Below the pieces are notes generated by a model that was not told the DNA's origin, did not search any database, and was given only the letters and a program-made list of their open reading frames with translations. Shown piece by piece: positions 1 to 8,587 of a stretch of 64,000 nucleotides of DNA. A program made the position numbers and the translations under genes. The DNA comes from JAXGZG01 sp040771825. Its GTDB lineage: Bacteria > Bacillota > Sulfobacillia > Fermentithermobacillales > Fermentithermobacillaceae. Positions within the stretch are counted from its first letter, which is position 1. Every line of letters begins with the position of its first letter. The stretch lies in the NCBI GenBank assembly GCA_040771825.1, contig JAXGZG010000003.1:248001-312000 (forward strand), given 5' to 3'.

Positions 1-1299
1 TGCTTTTTCGATCTCGTCAAATAGGAGCACACAGAACGGGTTGGATTTCATGCGGTTAGTGAGCTGGCCCCCTTCCTCATATCCCACATAGCCAGGGGGA
101 GCGCCCAAAAGGCGCTGGTCAGAGTGAGACTGGCCGTATTCGCTCATATCAAACCGCACACAGGCGTCCTCGGTGCTGAATACGAGCTCAGCTATGGCTT
201 TGGCCAATTCGGTTTTTCCGACACCTGTAGGGCCCGCAAAAAACAGCACTCCCCGAGGTTTGGTTCTGCTGGAATGCTGGGCGCCCGATAGGTGAAGAGC
301 GCCCCGGCGCAGCACGTCGGACACCGCCGCAACCGCAGCTTCCTGCCCGATCACTCGTTTCGATAGCTCTCTTTCGGCGTTTTCGAGCCGTCCCCAATCT
401 AGGCTATCCCACTGGCTTTCCCTTACACCGTACTTGTACCGGTCCACCAAGGTCTTGGCCGCTATTCCGGAACCTCCCATGCGGCGGGCCAACGCTCTGA
501 TACCGCCGAGATCCCGGGTAGACATCCCTTCGGTCAGGTCAACCAACTCGCCCAAGTCAACGCTAGTTTCGGTGGCTTCTCTTGGAGCCACAAACAGGTC
601 GAAGTAGTGTCTTCGCTCGTGAGGCTTTGGATTTTCCACCTCGACGCTTGCCACAAACGGATTGTTTAGGTACAGCCACGCCGGAAGATCGGTGAGCTTG
701 TCGCACACAAGCAACAGAAGGTTCTGGACTGCCCGGCGTGAAGAGCCCTCGCCCACCGGCACTATCCTGCTCTCGCTGGCAGCCCTCAGGAGACGCAAGA
801 AAGGCACTCGTTCTTGCAGCTGAAGATTCGAGGGCCCTCGGGCAAGCTGAGAAGCGTGTTCGACTATAAACACACAGGGTCTTGTAGGGTTTAGAAGGCA
901 TGTGCGGATCGTCTGCAGGGCGTGGTCCAGTGGGTCCTCAATCTGAACAGGCCTAAGAGTGCCCGCAACGCGCCCTCGTTCGGACCCGCTCTCTCTATCG
1001 GACCGCCCCTTCAAAATCTCGTCAAATATGCCGCTCATGCCGCCATTTTCCGCGCAGTCGGCGAATATCAAGCCATCTATCAGGTTATAGGCCGCGATCA
1101 AATCATAACCGCCGTTAATGTGGCGGAAAGAAGAGAACAGAGCGTCGCGCAGAGTGCCCAGGGTCCATTGTCCCGTCGGCTCACAGATAGGATACAGGAC
1201 TGTGTCCTTGATATTCCCGGACAAGAAGATTTGAGTCTTGGTAGCCGCATATCGCTCCACTTCTCGAAGCCATCGAGGGCGAAGATCCTGGGATATCAT
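1..1299 (-). CDS. ClpB-like AAA+ ATPase, C-terminus cut by window edge
   Basis: Reading the minus strand, an open frame runs from an ATG at 1299 off the left edge, about 433 residues. The distal part is a ClpB/ClpA-type second AAA+ module: Walker A GPTGVGKTELAKA (near 190-240), the pore-loop motif GAPPGYVGY (near 61-120) and Walker B VLLFDEIEKA (near 1-40). Upstream is a second ATPase-like region (roughly residues 115-250) without a visible Walker A lysine, so it may be a degenerate first AAA module. The first 110 residues match nothing I recognise. The start overlaps the stop of the upstream gene as ATGA, so the two are translationally coupled. The family remodels or unfolds protein substrates using ATP. 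The substrate here is unknown. The AAA+ identity is secure, the role is not. Confidence 0.85.
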   Translation of the reverse strand, partial: MISQDLRPRWLREVERYAATKTQIFLSGNIKDTVLYPICEPTGQWTLGTLRDALFSSFRHINGGYDLIAAYNLIDGLIFADCAENGGMSGIFDEILKGRSDRESGSERGRVAGTLRPVQIEDPLDHALQTIRTCLLNPTRPCVFIVEHASQLARGPSNLQLQERVPFLRLLRAASESRIVPVGEGSSRRAVQNLLLLVCDKLTDLPAWLYLNNPFVASVEVENPKPHERRHYFDLFVAPREATETSVDLGELVDLTEGMSTRDLGGIRALARRMGGSGIAAKTLVDRYKYGVRESQWDSLDWGRLENAERELSKRVIGQEAAVAAVSDVLRRGALHLSGAQHSSRTKPRGVLFFAGPTGVGKTELAKAIAELVFSTEDACVRFDMSEYGQSHSDQRLLGAPPGYVGYEEGGQLTNRMKSNPFCVLLFDEIEKA

Positions 1300-2726
1300 T
1301 GGCCGCCACCCGCCAATCGGCGACCCTTTTCTTCCTCGCGCTCGTCGCGGTCTTCGCGGTTGTCGAAGCCTGCTCCAATCTCCACTTTGCGAAGGGTATC
1401 TCCCGGCTTCAAGTAATAGCGGGTTCTCTCCTGGGTTTTCAGCCCACGCTCATTAAGACCTTTGCGCACCCTCTCAGCTAGTTCGCAGGCAGATTCCTCT
1501 ACAGCGGAAGCAACGTCGCTGATGCGGTTGTCCGACAGGGACACCATTTCGGTCATAACCTGGCCGCTAGCGTTAACCGAAAACTCAACCCCCACACCTG
1601 GAACGATAGAGGTGACAAAGGCTGTTGGGGACCTTGATTGGGATGCCGAGTTGGATAGAGGCGGAGTCTCCTTGACCTTGTAACCTAGAGTCAGCAGTAC
1701 GTCCTTTACATGGTGACTGACGATGGCGCTGACCTCATGGCCTGCGGTCCGGGCGCATAAATCTTCTACCAGCCAATTTGCCTCTCTTTGAATCGAAGAG
1801 AAGTCAGGAACGTCACCTTCTGACGCCGAGTAAAGATCCAGTTTGTGGGCCAGAGCCTTGGCGCGGCTAGAAAGCGCCGGCAACTCCTTGTGAGCCAAGA
1901 CCACTGCAAGCTTTGCCCGTACATCTACCAATGCTGGATCAATCTTCTCGTCGTGTCTCTGCTCCAGCGGAGTGCTATCAGCACGTTGCTTCATGCTCTC
2001 AGCACATTGGCGAACGTGCCTGTCGACACGTTGATGGAGCATGGCGATCCCTTGCCTGGCTGCCATGGGTTGGGTGGCCGATAGGCGTTCCAGATCATCA
2101 GCCTTGGTAGTCAGATTTTGGCGAATCGTGCTCCACTGGCCTGATTGGGGAATACCAAACGTTATCTTGTCACGCAAGGCCTGGATTTCGTCTTTCACAT
2201 AAGTGCTTGTGTGAAGGTTTGTATTGGCTAGGTTTCTAGATTCTCGACTACCGGGTTCTCGGTTTTCGCGCTTGGCTACGATGACCTTGGAAATCTCCTG
2301 TGTTAGGGTGCTGATTTCCCGAATCAGGTCGGATAGAGGCGAAGATCTTGCTGAAACCAGCTTCTCCAGAGTCCGAACCCTTTCCAAGATTTCCGGCGGG
2401 CAGTTATGTAGCTCGTTAATACGCTGGCGTAGCATATTCATCCTGTCGCTGAGCATGATCTCCGAGGCATTGGCTTGACCTGCAACCGCTGTCCTTTCCA
2501 CGAGATCGGTTATGCTATCTATCTGGCTTTGCTGTAGGCGAAGCGCCTCCGCTCGCCGCTCCAACAGAGCCTTGTGTCTTGCTTCTGATTCTTCTTGGGC
2601 TTTGCGATACTCTTTCTGAAGTGCCGACAGTGCAGAGCCGGTAAGCCGGACCGCACCGACAACAGCTGCAGCAGGGAGGAACAATAAGGATTCCAGTAGA
2701 ATGATTGAACTGGTTCTGCCACTCAA
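1296..2726 (-). CDS. membrane-anchored coiled-coil protein coupled to AAA+ ATPase
   Basis: This is a 476-residue protein that I do not recognise by family. Residues about 6-32 are hydrophobic and could be a single N-terminal membrane segment or uncleaved signal. Residues 33-130 are rich in Glu, Lys, Arg, Gln and Ala with heptad-like spacing, indicating a coiled coil. The middle is also helical and charged, and the last 20 residues are very acidic and basic (DNREDRDEREEEKGRR). The stop overlaps the start of the ClpB-like gene by ATGA, which suggests the two proteins work together, perhaps as a membrane-tethered adaptor for the ATPase. That role is inference. No upstream gene is visible for 470 bases, so this is probably the first gene of the operon. 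Confidence 0.6.
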   Translation of the reverse strand: MSGRTSSIILLESLLFLPAAAVVGAVRLTGSALSALQKEYRKAQEESEARHKALLERRAEALRLQQSQIDSITDLVERTAVAGQANASEIMLSDRMNMLRQRINELHNCPPEILERVRTLEKLVSARSSPLSDLIREISTLTQEISKVIVAKRENREPGSRESRNLANTNLHTSTYVKDEIQALRDKITFGIPQSGQWSTIRQNLTTKADDLERLSATQPMAARQGIAMLHQRVDRHVRQCAESMKQRADSTPLEQRHDEKIDPALVDVRAKLAVVLAHKELPALSSRAKALAHKLDLYSASEGDVPDFSSIQREANWLVEDLCARTAGHEVSAIVSHHVKDVLLTLGYKVKETPPLSNSASQSRSPTAFVTSIVPGVGVEFSVNASGQVMTEMVSLSDNRISDVASAVEESACELAERVRKGLNERGLKTQERTRYYLKPGDTLRKVEIGAGFDNREDRDEREEEKGRRLAGGGQ

Positions 2727-3199
2727 GGCGCCTGAGCCTCCAATGTCTTGTCTACGGGCGCCCGCTGGACTATTTAGCCAACAGGCTCCTGGAGGCTTCG
2801 CCTGCTGGTCGCCAAATTCCTTTATGCGCCCTTTTTCGACAGAACAAGGCGAACGAGGTGGTGTGGCGCCTTAGCCTGTGAGGCCAGTTGGATCGTTGGA
2901 TGGCCATAAGAAGTCAATGGCTTGAGGCTTTACGCCGTTTCCTATCCGGTGCCGGTTGCCCCATAAGCATACTTGACGGGGGTTGTACTTCTGGAAATCC
3001 ACTGCAGAGTCATATGGATGATTGTCCAGGACCTATGGCCTGCGCGAGACGGACTAGATAGAGACCCTCCCGGCCCCCGCCCGGCCCTGGCCGAGTCGGG
3101 GGCCAGAACGATAACGAATGAAGAAACCATCCGTGTATCCGCACCACGATAACCGAGGTCGCGTGTATACTGGTCCAAACCTACCAAAGGAGAGTCAGA
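2727..3199. other. intergenic stretch with no gene seen
   Basis: Between the divergent coiled-coil gene and the TfoX-like gene I see no credible coding frame. Short frames here lack ribosome binding sites and recognisable sequence. The stretch contains one copy of a GC-rich palindromic element (listed separately) and presumably the promoters of both flanking genes. Confidence 0.5.
3068..3104. repeat. GC-rich palindromic element, copy 1
   Basis: GGCCCCC and GGGGGCC arms enclose a GC-rich core. The sequence is closely matched by a second copy near 4420-4452, and both end in GGGGGCCAGAA. It could be a REP-like small repeat or a hairpin terminator. No T-run follows on either strand, which argues against a simple intrinsic terminator. 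Confidence 0.5.
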
Positions 3200-3499
3200 A
3201 TGGGAGAACTCAGAAGCCTGCCAAACATTGGACCTGCGCTGGAACAACAGCTGAACGAGGTGCAGATCCACACGGTTGAACAGCTGAAATCCATAGGTAG
3301 CCGCGAGGCGTGGCTGCGTATCCTATCGCGAGACCCGTCGGCCTGCCTCATGCGTCTGTCGGCGTTGGAGGGCGCAATACAGGGTGTTCGGTGGCACCAT
3401 CTTGACGAGGAGACAACGCGTGACTTGAAGACGTTCTACCACGAGAGCAAACTGCCCAAGACCGGCTGCTCAACTCGGGAGACTACAAGCCCGGTATAG
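3200..3499 (+). CDS. TfoX/Sxy C-terminal-domain protein
   Basis: This 99-residue protein matches the TfoX C-terminal domain along most of its length. The visible pattern is a helix-hairpin-helix-like LPNIGPALEQQL at residues 6-17, then LKSIGSREAW (30-39), the acidic/cysteine turn DPSACL, and the family signature ALEGAIQGVRWHHLD (about 57-71). In proteobacteria TfoX/Sxy regulates competence. Stand-alone C-terminal domains are common in Bacillota and have no settled function. The start is supported by AAAGGAG about 8 bases upstream of the ATG. The final 15 residues after LPKTGC look non-conserved. It appears monocistronic, flanked by hairpin-containing intergenic DNA. Confidence 0.85.
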   Translation: MGELRSLPNIGPALEQQLNEVQIHTVEQLKSIGSREAWLRILSRDPSACLMRLSALEGAIQGVRWHHLDEETTRDLKTFYHESKLPKTGCSTRETTSPV

Positions 3500-3606
3500 C
3501 GATTCTAGATACTAGATAGCTGAAGTACCCTCGGCCTCATCGTGCACTCAAACTCGGGGTGAGCGGTGATCACCCACAATGTCCGAAATCTCGCATCTCC
3601 ATCAAA

Positions 3607-4104
3607 TCACCTGTCCGCAGAGTTGCGGGACTTCCATGATTTGAAGACGAGCCAAAGCCCGGCCAATATGAGGCCGATTGGCCAAAACTTCTCCATGATC
3701 TCTAGGTAGACCCAGGAAACCAATCCCGAGGAAAAGAGGAGCATCGCTAGCCCGACCCCGGTGACTATGAACCCGGGGAAAATGGCCCACTGATTCTCTG
3801 GTGAAGCCGCTCTTATGATGAGGAAGCTGACGCCGGGGGCTATCACGAACAAGGGCCAGAACATTTCCATATCAACATGCCTAGCAGCCAAGAAGATGAC
3901 GGTCCCGACCGTGACAGTGAACGCGCCGGGGTACAACGCCCATTCGACCTTGCCCAAGGCGTAGACAAGCAGGAAGATGACTCCAATTGCCGCCACAAAC
4001 GCTTCTCCGAACATATCACCCAAACCCAACTTCCCTAAGGTCACCAACAGACCGATTGCGATTAAGAGCAAGCCGACGCCAAGCCGTCCCCGATTCTCAT
4101 CCAT
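3607..4104 (-). CDS. small polytopic membrane protein
   Basis: The protein is about 165 residues with five or six hydrophobic helices separated by very short loops. It has Gly-rich segments such as GVGLLLIAIGLLV near the N-terminus and ends in a basic tail (FKSWKSRNSADR). The layout resembles LiaF-N-like or DUF5668-like membrane proteins of Bacillota, which often have paired helices around short W-P motifs (FWPLF, FWPIG are visible). I chose the ATG at 4104 because AAAAGGA lies about 9 bases upstream. A longer reading to 4134 has a poor ribosome binding site. The function is unknown, but such proteins often take part in envelope sensing. It appears monocistronic. Confidence 0.7.
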   Translation of the reverse strand: MDENRGRLGVGLLLIAIGLLVTLGKLGLGDMFGEAFVAAIGVIFLLVYALGKVEWALYPGAFTVTVGTVIFLAARHVDMEMFWPLFVIAPGVSFLIIRAASPENQWAIFPGFIVTGVGLAMLLFSSGLVSWVYLEIMEKFWPIGLILAGLWLVFKSWKSRNSADR

Positions 4105-4134
4105 GAAGACCAGTCCTTTTCTTCTGAACTCCAT

Positions 4135-4479
4135 GCTTTCTTACGCCGGTTGCCCAAATAAGTCTGCTTTGCCGGAAGGAAGCATATGCCCATCCGAGGG
4201 GCTGTTTTGACATCCATGTCAAAAGCCTGCCGATTTCCAGGCCTTTCAGCTGTCGGCTGGCGGACACGTTAGACCCCTGACCTGACCGCTGTGTGAGGTG
4301 GGATCGCGGGGCATACCAATCCATTGACTCGGAGCTTGAGTCTTGCATGGAGCGGTTGACTGACTGAGGAGAAGGCATGGGCCAAAAATGGTGAGTAAAT
4401 GCGCCCGTAAGAACCTTTGAGGCCCCTTGCCGGCATGGCCGAGCAGGGGGCCAGAATCGTCTGAGTAGATAGCTACTAA
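4135..4479. other. intergenic stretch with palindromic element, copy 2
   Basis: No credible gene. Near 4420-4452 is a second copy of the GC-rich palindrome seen at 3068-3104, with GGCCCC and GGGGCC arms, a similar core and the same trailing CAGAA. It lies just past the 3' end of the S9 peptidase remnant and could help end transcription of that gene. Confidence 0.45.
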
Positions 4480-5272
4480 CTAAGACGAACTTTCCTTCAA
4501 GTGCTTGTCAAACCAATAGAGAATCTCTTCCATGCGCCTGACCCTGTTCTTTGGTTTCCCTGACCGGCTAAGATGGTGATTTTCCCCTTTGAAGACAACC
4601 ATCCGGGTTTCCACGCCAAAGTACTTCAGGGCGGTGAACATCTGAAGGCCTTCAGAGAGCGAACACCGGTAATCTTCGTCTGAATGAACAAACAAGGTGG
4701 GTGTTGAGACTCTGTCAGCATGTTTCAAAGGCGACATTTCCCACAGCCTCTCCACTCCATCCCAAAGGGTGGCGGCATGTTCATCCTGGTTGAAAAAGTA
4801 CCCAATGTCGGTGGTTCCAAAATCACTTATCCAGTTGGAGATGCATCTCTGAGAAACAGCCGCTTTGAATATGTCAGTATGACCGATGACCCAGTTGGTC
4901 ATGAAGCCTCCGTAAGAGCCTCCCGCCACACCGAGGCGGTCTTTGTCGATTTGGTCGTAATTCTTGAGGACGTACTCGGTGAACTCCATGATGTCGGTAT
5001 AGTCAATGGTTCCGTATTTGCCCCGAAGGTCTGTGAATTCGTCTCCTCTTCCTGTGCTTCCTCTGGGGTTACAGAAGAACACGTAGTATCCCGAATTGGC
5101 CCAGACCTGCATTTCGTGAAAGAAGTTCGCACCATACACGCCTTTTGGTCCTCCGTGTATAGTCAAAATGCCGGGGTACTTGGCATCAGGCCGGTAATCT
5201 GCGGGTTTCATGACCCAGCCTTCAATATTGATGCCGTCCGTGTTGGTAAAAACAACCTTCTCGGGGGTTAAA
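4480..5272 (-). pseudogene. S9 prolyl-oligopeptidase-type peptidase, catalytic domain, 5' end lost to IS30
   Basis: The frame encodes an intact alpha/beta-hydrolase catalytic domain of the S9 (acylaminoacyl peptidase/prolyl oligopeptidase) family. An oxyanion GGP motif lies near residue 20 of the ORF beginning at 5211. The nucleophile elbow is GGSYGG (Ser 99), the acid lies in HSDEDYR and the catalytic histidine in GENHHLS. Upstream of that ATG the frame continues to 5272 (GINIEGWVMKP), where the inverted repeat of the IS30 element begins. The beta-propeller half (normally about 400 residues) is missing except for a fragment beyond the IS. The gene is therefore almost certainly non-functional, although a truncated catalytic domain could still be translated. 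Confidence 0.88.
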
Positions 5273-6972
5273 TGTAAAAGTAACTTCTAGGGAACAGGAA
5301 TTTGAGAGATTCCAAGGGTAAGTTCCGTTTTGGGCCGTGGTTTCTTGCGAAAAATGCCACTTGGATATGGTACTGTTTGAGGTGAAGTATCCGGCGGGCC
5401 GAAAAAGGGCGTGGCAATTTCGCCTCGAACCGGAGGTTTTTCAAAGTAACTTCCGGTCCGCGGATGGCGATTTTGGATTGAGTTTTGCGCCCGATTACGA
5501 TTTCGCCGGTCGTTTTCAAGCCATTACTTTCTAAGGAGAAATGGCTTGAGGGTTACTTCGTCGGGCGGGATGCGTGTGATAGCCAGTTTGGGGATTACAC
5601 TCTCGGGTAAAAGCAATCTGGCCAGTTCAAACGCACACCGCCCGTTTAAATTGTCCCTGCTTAGGCTGTTCACGTGATTACGGACGAGGAAAACTTGGGC
5701 TTGCGTCAGTTCGTCAAAAGAACTCCCCTTGGGTAAGACCCGCCGGATTTCAACGTGTGATTTTTCTACCCCGGGTTTCTGCCAAGAGGCTTGCGGATCG
5801 CAGTAGAAAACCCTTGTTCTGCGTTTGCCGCACGGAGAAAGCTCCAGGCCTTTTGGGTCTTTGAACTCGGAACCGTTGTCCGTAAGGATTACCGGGAAGG
5901 TCTTTTTGAAGACGCTAAGCCCCAAAAGGTCTTCCAGGTTGTTAAAAACCTCCAGAACGGCCGCCTGGGTCTTGGATTCCAACAAAAAGGCTAAAAGCAG
6001 ACTGCTTGGGCGGAAATATTGAGTGAGAAGAACCTTTTGGGTGCCTTTGGCGCCTTCCACAGTGTCCATTTCAACCACCGGGGTGTCCGGGTTTTCTCTT
6101 AAATATTGCTGGAAGTCTTGGTATGTACGCCCTAGGCGGTAGTTGGGGTGAGGGGCGCGTTCCTGTTGCCTTTTTCGGCGCTTTTTGTAACGAACTCTGC
6201 GTGGCATGTCTATGTTCCTGAAAGAGAAATACCCCCGGCCTATGTAGGTGTAAAGAGTTTTGACTTTGACAGGCAGTTCCTCTTTGTGGTTGCACCAAAT
6301 GTGGTGAAGAGACTGCCCTTTCTTGACAAGGGGACTTAAAAAGAGGTCCATTTCCTCCAATTCATCTTCCGTGAGGTTTATGCCCTCCCGGGACTCTACG
6401 AGTTTCGTGCGGTACTTCTTCTCGGCCACTTTGGCTTCATAAACCCTCTTTAGCCGATGGCATTTTCGAATCTCTTCGCAGCTATTACAGACATAGGGAG
6501 GTTTAAGAAGCGTGGGGCATAGGATGGGCTCGTACTCTTTGCAGAGTTCGTTGCAATCTCTGGCCACGCATTTGCGGCAGAAATCCGAGGCACAATTAGG
6601 ATACCAACCGCAAAGCCCTTGAACAGAGCAAGTTTGACGCTTGGCGCACATGTTTTTGGGGACGCCGAAGCTTTTGGGTTTTATCACCGTGAGATTGCGG
6701 AGAACCTCCTTGGACACGGTGCTGGGGTCCTTGGCAAGCTCCTCTCCAATCTGCCTAAAAGTCTTTCCACGAATGAGGCCCTCCTGGATAATGCAGCGAT
6801 CATCGAGAGTAAGATGCTTGTGCTTCCTGCTTTCAAAAGTCTCTCTTTGAGCCATGGCTCGTTCCTCCGATCTAGCGACGGCTAAATCGGAATCGGGCAC
6901 TTCAATCCTAAACCAAAGACTTTGCCAGAGTAAATTCTGCTTTTCTCAGAAACACTGGAACTTACTTTTACA
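5273..6972. mobile_element. IS30-family insertion sequence
   Basis: The element is 1700 bp. It is bounded by inverted repeats of about 18 bp with two mismatches, both starting TGTAAAAGTAA (left end at 5273, right end complement at 6972). It carries one transposase gene on the minus strand. It interrupts an S9 peptidase gene. No clear 2-3 bp target duplication is evident at the immediate ends. Curiously, both flanks carry the same GAGAAGGTTG stretch a short distance from the IS ends. Confidence 0.85.
5524..6855 (-). CDS. IS30-family transposase
   Basis: About 443 residues, full length for the family. The N-terminal helix-turn-helix reads LTLDDRCIIQEGL...GKTFRQIGEELAKDPSTVSKEV, typical of IS30 transposases. 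It is followed by a cysteine-rich zinc-binding region (residues about 70-130, many CxxC-type pairs). The DDE catalytic core follows, with VVEMDTVEGAKG, the LTDNGSEF motif and the late glutamate region KPGVEKSHVEIRRVLPKG. I chose the ATG at 6855 (MAQRETF) because GAGG lies about 8 bases upstream. An upstream ATG at 6900 has no such site. The frame is intact, so the element may still be active. Confidence 0.93.
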   Translation of the reverse strand: MAQRETFESRKHKHLTLDDRCIIQEGLIRGKTFRQIGEELAKDPSTVSKEVLRNLTVIKPKSFGVPKNMCAKRQTCSVQGLCGWYPNCASDFCRKCVARDCNELCKEYEPILCPTLLKPPYVCNSCEEIRKCHRLKRVYEAKVAEKKYRTKLVESREGINLTEDELEEMDLFLSPLVKKGQSLHHIWCNHKEELPVKVKTLYTYIGRGYFSFRNIDMPRRVRYKKRRKRQQERAPHPNYRLGRTYQDFQQYLRENPDTPVVEMDTVEGAKGTQKVLLTQYFRPSSLLLAFLLESKTQAAVLEVFNNLEDLLGLSVFKKTFPVILTDNGSEFKDPKGLELSPCGKRRTRVFYCDPQASWQKPGVEKSHVEIRRVLPKGSSFDELTQAQVFLVRNHVNSLSRDNLNGRCAFELARLLLPESVIPKLAITRIPPDEVTLKPFLLRK

Positions 6973-7080
6973 ATCAAGGCAACCTTCTCAGGCACCACGG
7001 TTGTTTTTCCTTTGAGAACTTCCGTGTTAAGATCCGAAAACTTGCGTGTGGTCTTCGTACATAGTGGGGAAAGCGTCGAA
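6973..7080 (-). pseudogene. 5'-side fragment of the S9 peptidase gene
   Basis: On the far side of the IS30 element the minus strand reads TTRKFSDLNTEVL and KGKTTVVPEKV. This is the propeller-to-hydrolase linker usually found just before the catalytic domain in S9 peptidases. Sequence beyond about 7080 is no longer recognisable, so the propeller domain has been deleted rather than only separated. The PEKV residues occur both here and at the start of the catalytic fragment. Confidence 0.65.
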
Positions 7081-7179
7081 TAGCGCAGTGGTATTATCCA
7101 GAAGAGGGAATCTAGTACCCGCCTGCTGGCGAAGGCAGGAACTTTCCGACTTAGCGAGATCGACTGGGGGGACCCTCCA

Positions 7180-7289
7180 TAGCGACTAGCGGCCTCACGA
7201 TGCGGAAGATGATCTCCGTCGGAACGAGTCGACCAGATGGACTCAATGTGAGATTCGCGTGACAGTTCTCGGCTGGAGAGATGGCCATA
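7180..7289 (-). pseudogene. remnant of a Panacea (SocA-like) antitoxin C-terminus
   Basis: Translated on the minus strand this stretch gives YGHLSSRELSRES, ESIWSTRSDGDHLPHREA. It closely matches the last 40 residues of the intact antitoxin encoded at 33729-34757 (YGHLSSRELSRRSHKESIW...SDGDHLPYCEA). The nucleotide similarity to 33770-33860 is also obvious by eye. Nothing upstream or downstream of it remains, so it is a leftover of a second, deleted copy of that toxin-antitoxin module. Confidence 0.75.
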
Positions 7290-7318
7290 ATCTCTCTGGT
7301 TAGGTCCAGAACTGGACG

Positions 7319-7590
7319 CTTATCATATCGGCACTCGCTCTAGGAGTTGCTTCTCTTAACCTGGTAAGAATCCACGCCTCCAACATGCGTGCCAAGAATA
7401 CTGGCTGGTACAACAGCGGAGTGTTGCTGTTTACGATGGTAGTTATGTCGTTTATCGGCATCAAAAGAGGTGCCAATGACCAAATCTATCGTTACTGGTA
7501 CACGACTTGTCTGGTCCCCGTTGGTTCGACGGTCTTCAGTCTTCTCGCATTCTACATTACATCGGCAGCATATAGTAATGAACGCCTCTA
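7319..7590 (+). pseudogene. remnant of a conserved multi-pass membrane protein
   Basis: The plus frame gives LIISALALGVASLNLVRIHA followed by GWYNSGVLLFTMVVMSFIGI and a further hydrophobic segment ending LLAFYITSAAYS. This looks like the middle of a conserved bacterial membrane protein known to me as an uncharacterised family with a loop GW-YS-V-LL and a terminal helix AFFIASAAYRAFR. The frame loses similarity right after AAY and lacks the N-terminal helices, so it is a fragment. No start codon with a ribosome binding site is present. Confidence 0.55.
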
Positions 7591-8261
7591 CCCATGTTGC
7601 GATACCTACCAGGAAAGCCATTGGCTAGCGGGATATCCATCTCCGCCTAGGCAGAAATCTTGAGTATAGCATCAATCCAAGGATACAGGGGATCAAGAGT
7701 CGGGTTTCTCCGTGAGGCGTTCCTCCGCTTTTCTCGGTGCATCGATTCACCATGAACTTGCTCCGTGAGTCTCTATGCGTGATTTGGGGCTCAGTCCAAG
7801 CGAACGCATTCAGCGAGGTTGAACTGGCGGATTCCTGTGTTGGGTGGCCCTAGCCTAAGCCGGCTATGTGACCTTCAGAGAAACCGCATTACCTTGTTCC
7901 ACGGCGACCAATCTGCCTAGATGCACCAACTCGACAGCAAAATGGTTTGAGTACCTGGGGCGACTTCCCAAGAACACCCTTGAAATACTCACTAGCCCAC
8001 CAGCGGTAGGGCTTGTCATGCTGCACCCAATGGAAACCAGTCCCTATTGCGGAAATACGCAATGATGGCCGTCAAGCTTCTCATCAGACAGGTGAGCCTG
8101 TGGTCCCGCATGAACCGTAACCCCATCCCCTTCCCGTTTCCAGTAGAAAGTGGTGGCCTTCTTGCCTTTCGACAGAGTGGTCTGTTCGCTCCACTCATGA
8201 TGTGCAACCGTTTCACAGGAATTTCCCTTTCCGACCAATTCAACATCATCTTGATCCCAAA
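7591..8261. other. gene-free stretch with a repeated module at about 8101-8200
   Basis: No convincing gene. A segment near 8101-8200 resembles one at 56885-56985. On the minus strand both translate to a motif of the form TTL-x-KGK-x-ATTF-x-W-x-RE. The family is unknown to me. The rest looks like decayed sequence. Confidence 0.45.
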
Positions 8262-8426
8262 CAGACCCGGCACAGCAGGTTGGTTATTCTGCAACACACC
8301 CAAAGGGACCGGGGCGGGCACCGTTGTCTACGGCATCGTGAAACGGATAGGGAGAACGGGCTCACACCCTTCGAGTACCTCCGCTACCTATTCGAGAAGC
8401 TCCCTAACCTGGGGACGATGACCTAA
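8262..8426 (+). pseudogene. IS66-family transposase C-terminal remnant
   Basis: Two overlapping plus frames give the two halves of the IS66 (TnpC) C-terminus. First comes GWLFCNTPKGTGAGTVVYGIVK, corresponding to the conserved WLFSDTPKGA..IYSLVETAK. Then, after a one-base shift near 8340-8350, comes ENGLTPFEYLRYLFEKLPN, the hallmark ending of the family. Everything upstream of this is missing or unrecognisable, so the element is dead. Confidence 0.8.
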
Positions 8427-8489
8427 ACTAGTTGTCGCCATGTTAGGCCGATGAGATAAACCACGGCGCCGATTTTGCCTCGCTCTACA

Positions 8490-8550
8490 TTATCCGCGCT
8501 TCTCCGGCTCTTTTCACTTCACCAACCTGCACAGCCGATTTGGCAACAGC
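8490..8550 (+). pseudogene. histidine kinase fragment left of IS21
   Basis: The plus frame ending at 8550 reads ...FTNLHSRFGNS. When the IS21 element and one copy of the target duplication are removed it joins in frame to LVSDHRVLQNLISNALKYS at 10983 onward, the N-box of a sensor kinase ATPase domain. The fragment upstream is too degenerate to trace further. Confidence 0.5.
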
Positions 8551-8587
8551 TGTGATCGTCAAGCGAAATGTTGACCACTTCGCTAAC

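Noticed and set aside
922..1456. Plus-strand frames over the left-edge operon
   Set aside because: They mirror the ClpB-like and coiled-coil genes, have no domains and no ribosome binding sites.
2942..3271. Minus frame of 109 residues opposite the TfoX-like gene
   Set aside because: No domain and low-complexity composition; the opposite strand carries a clear family match.
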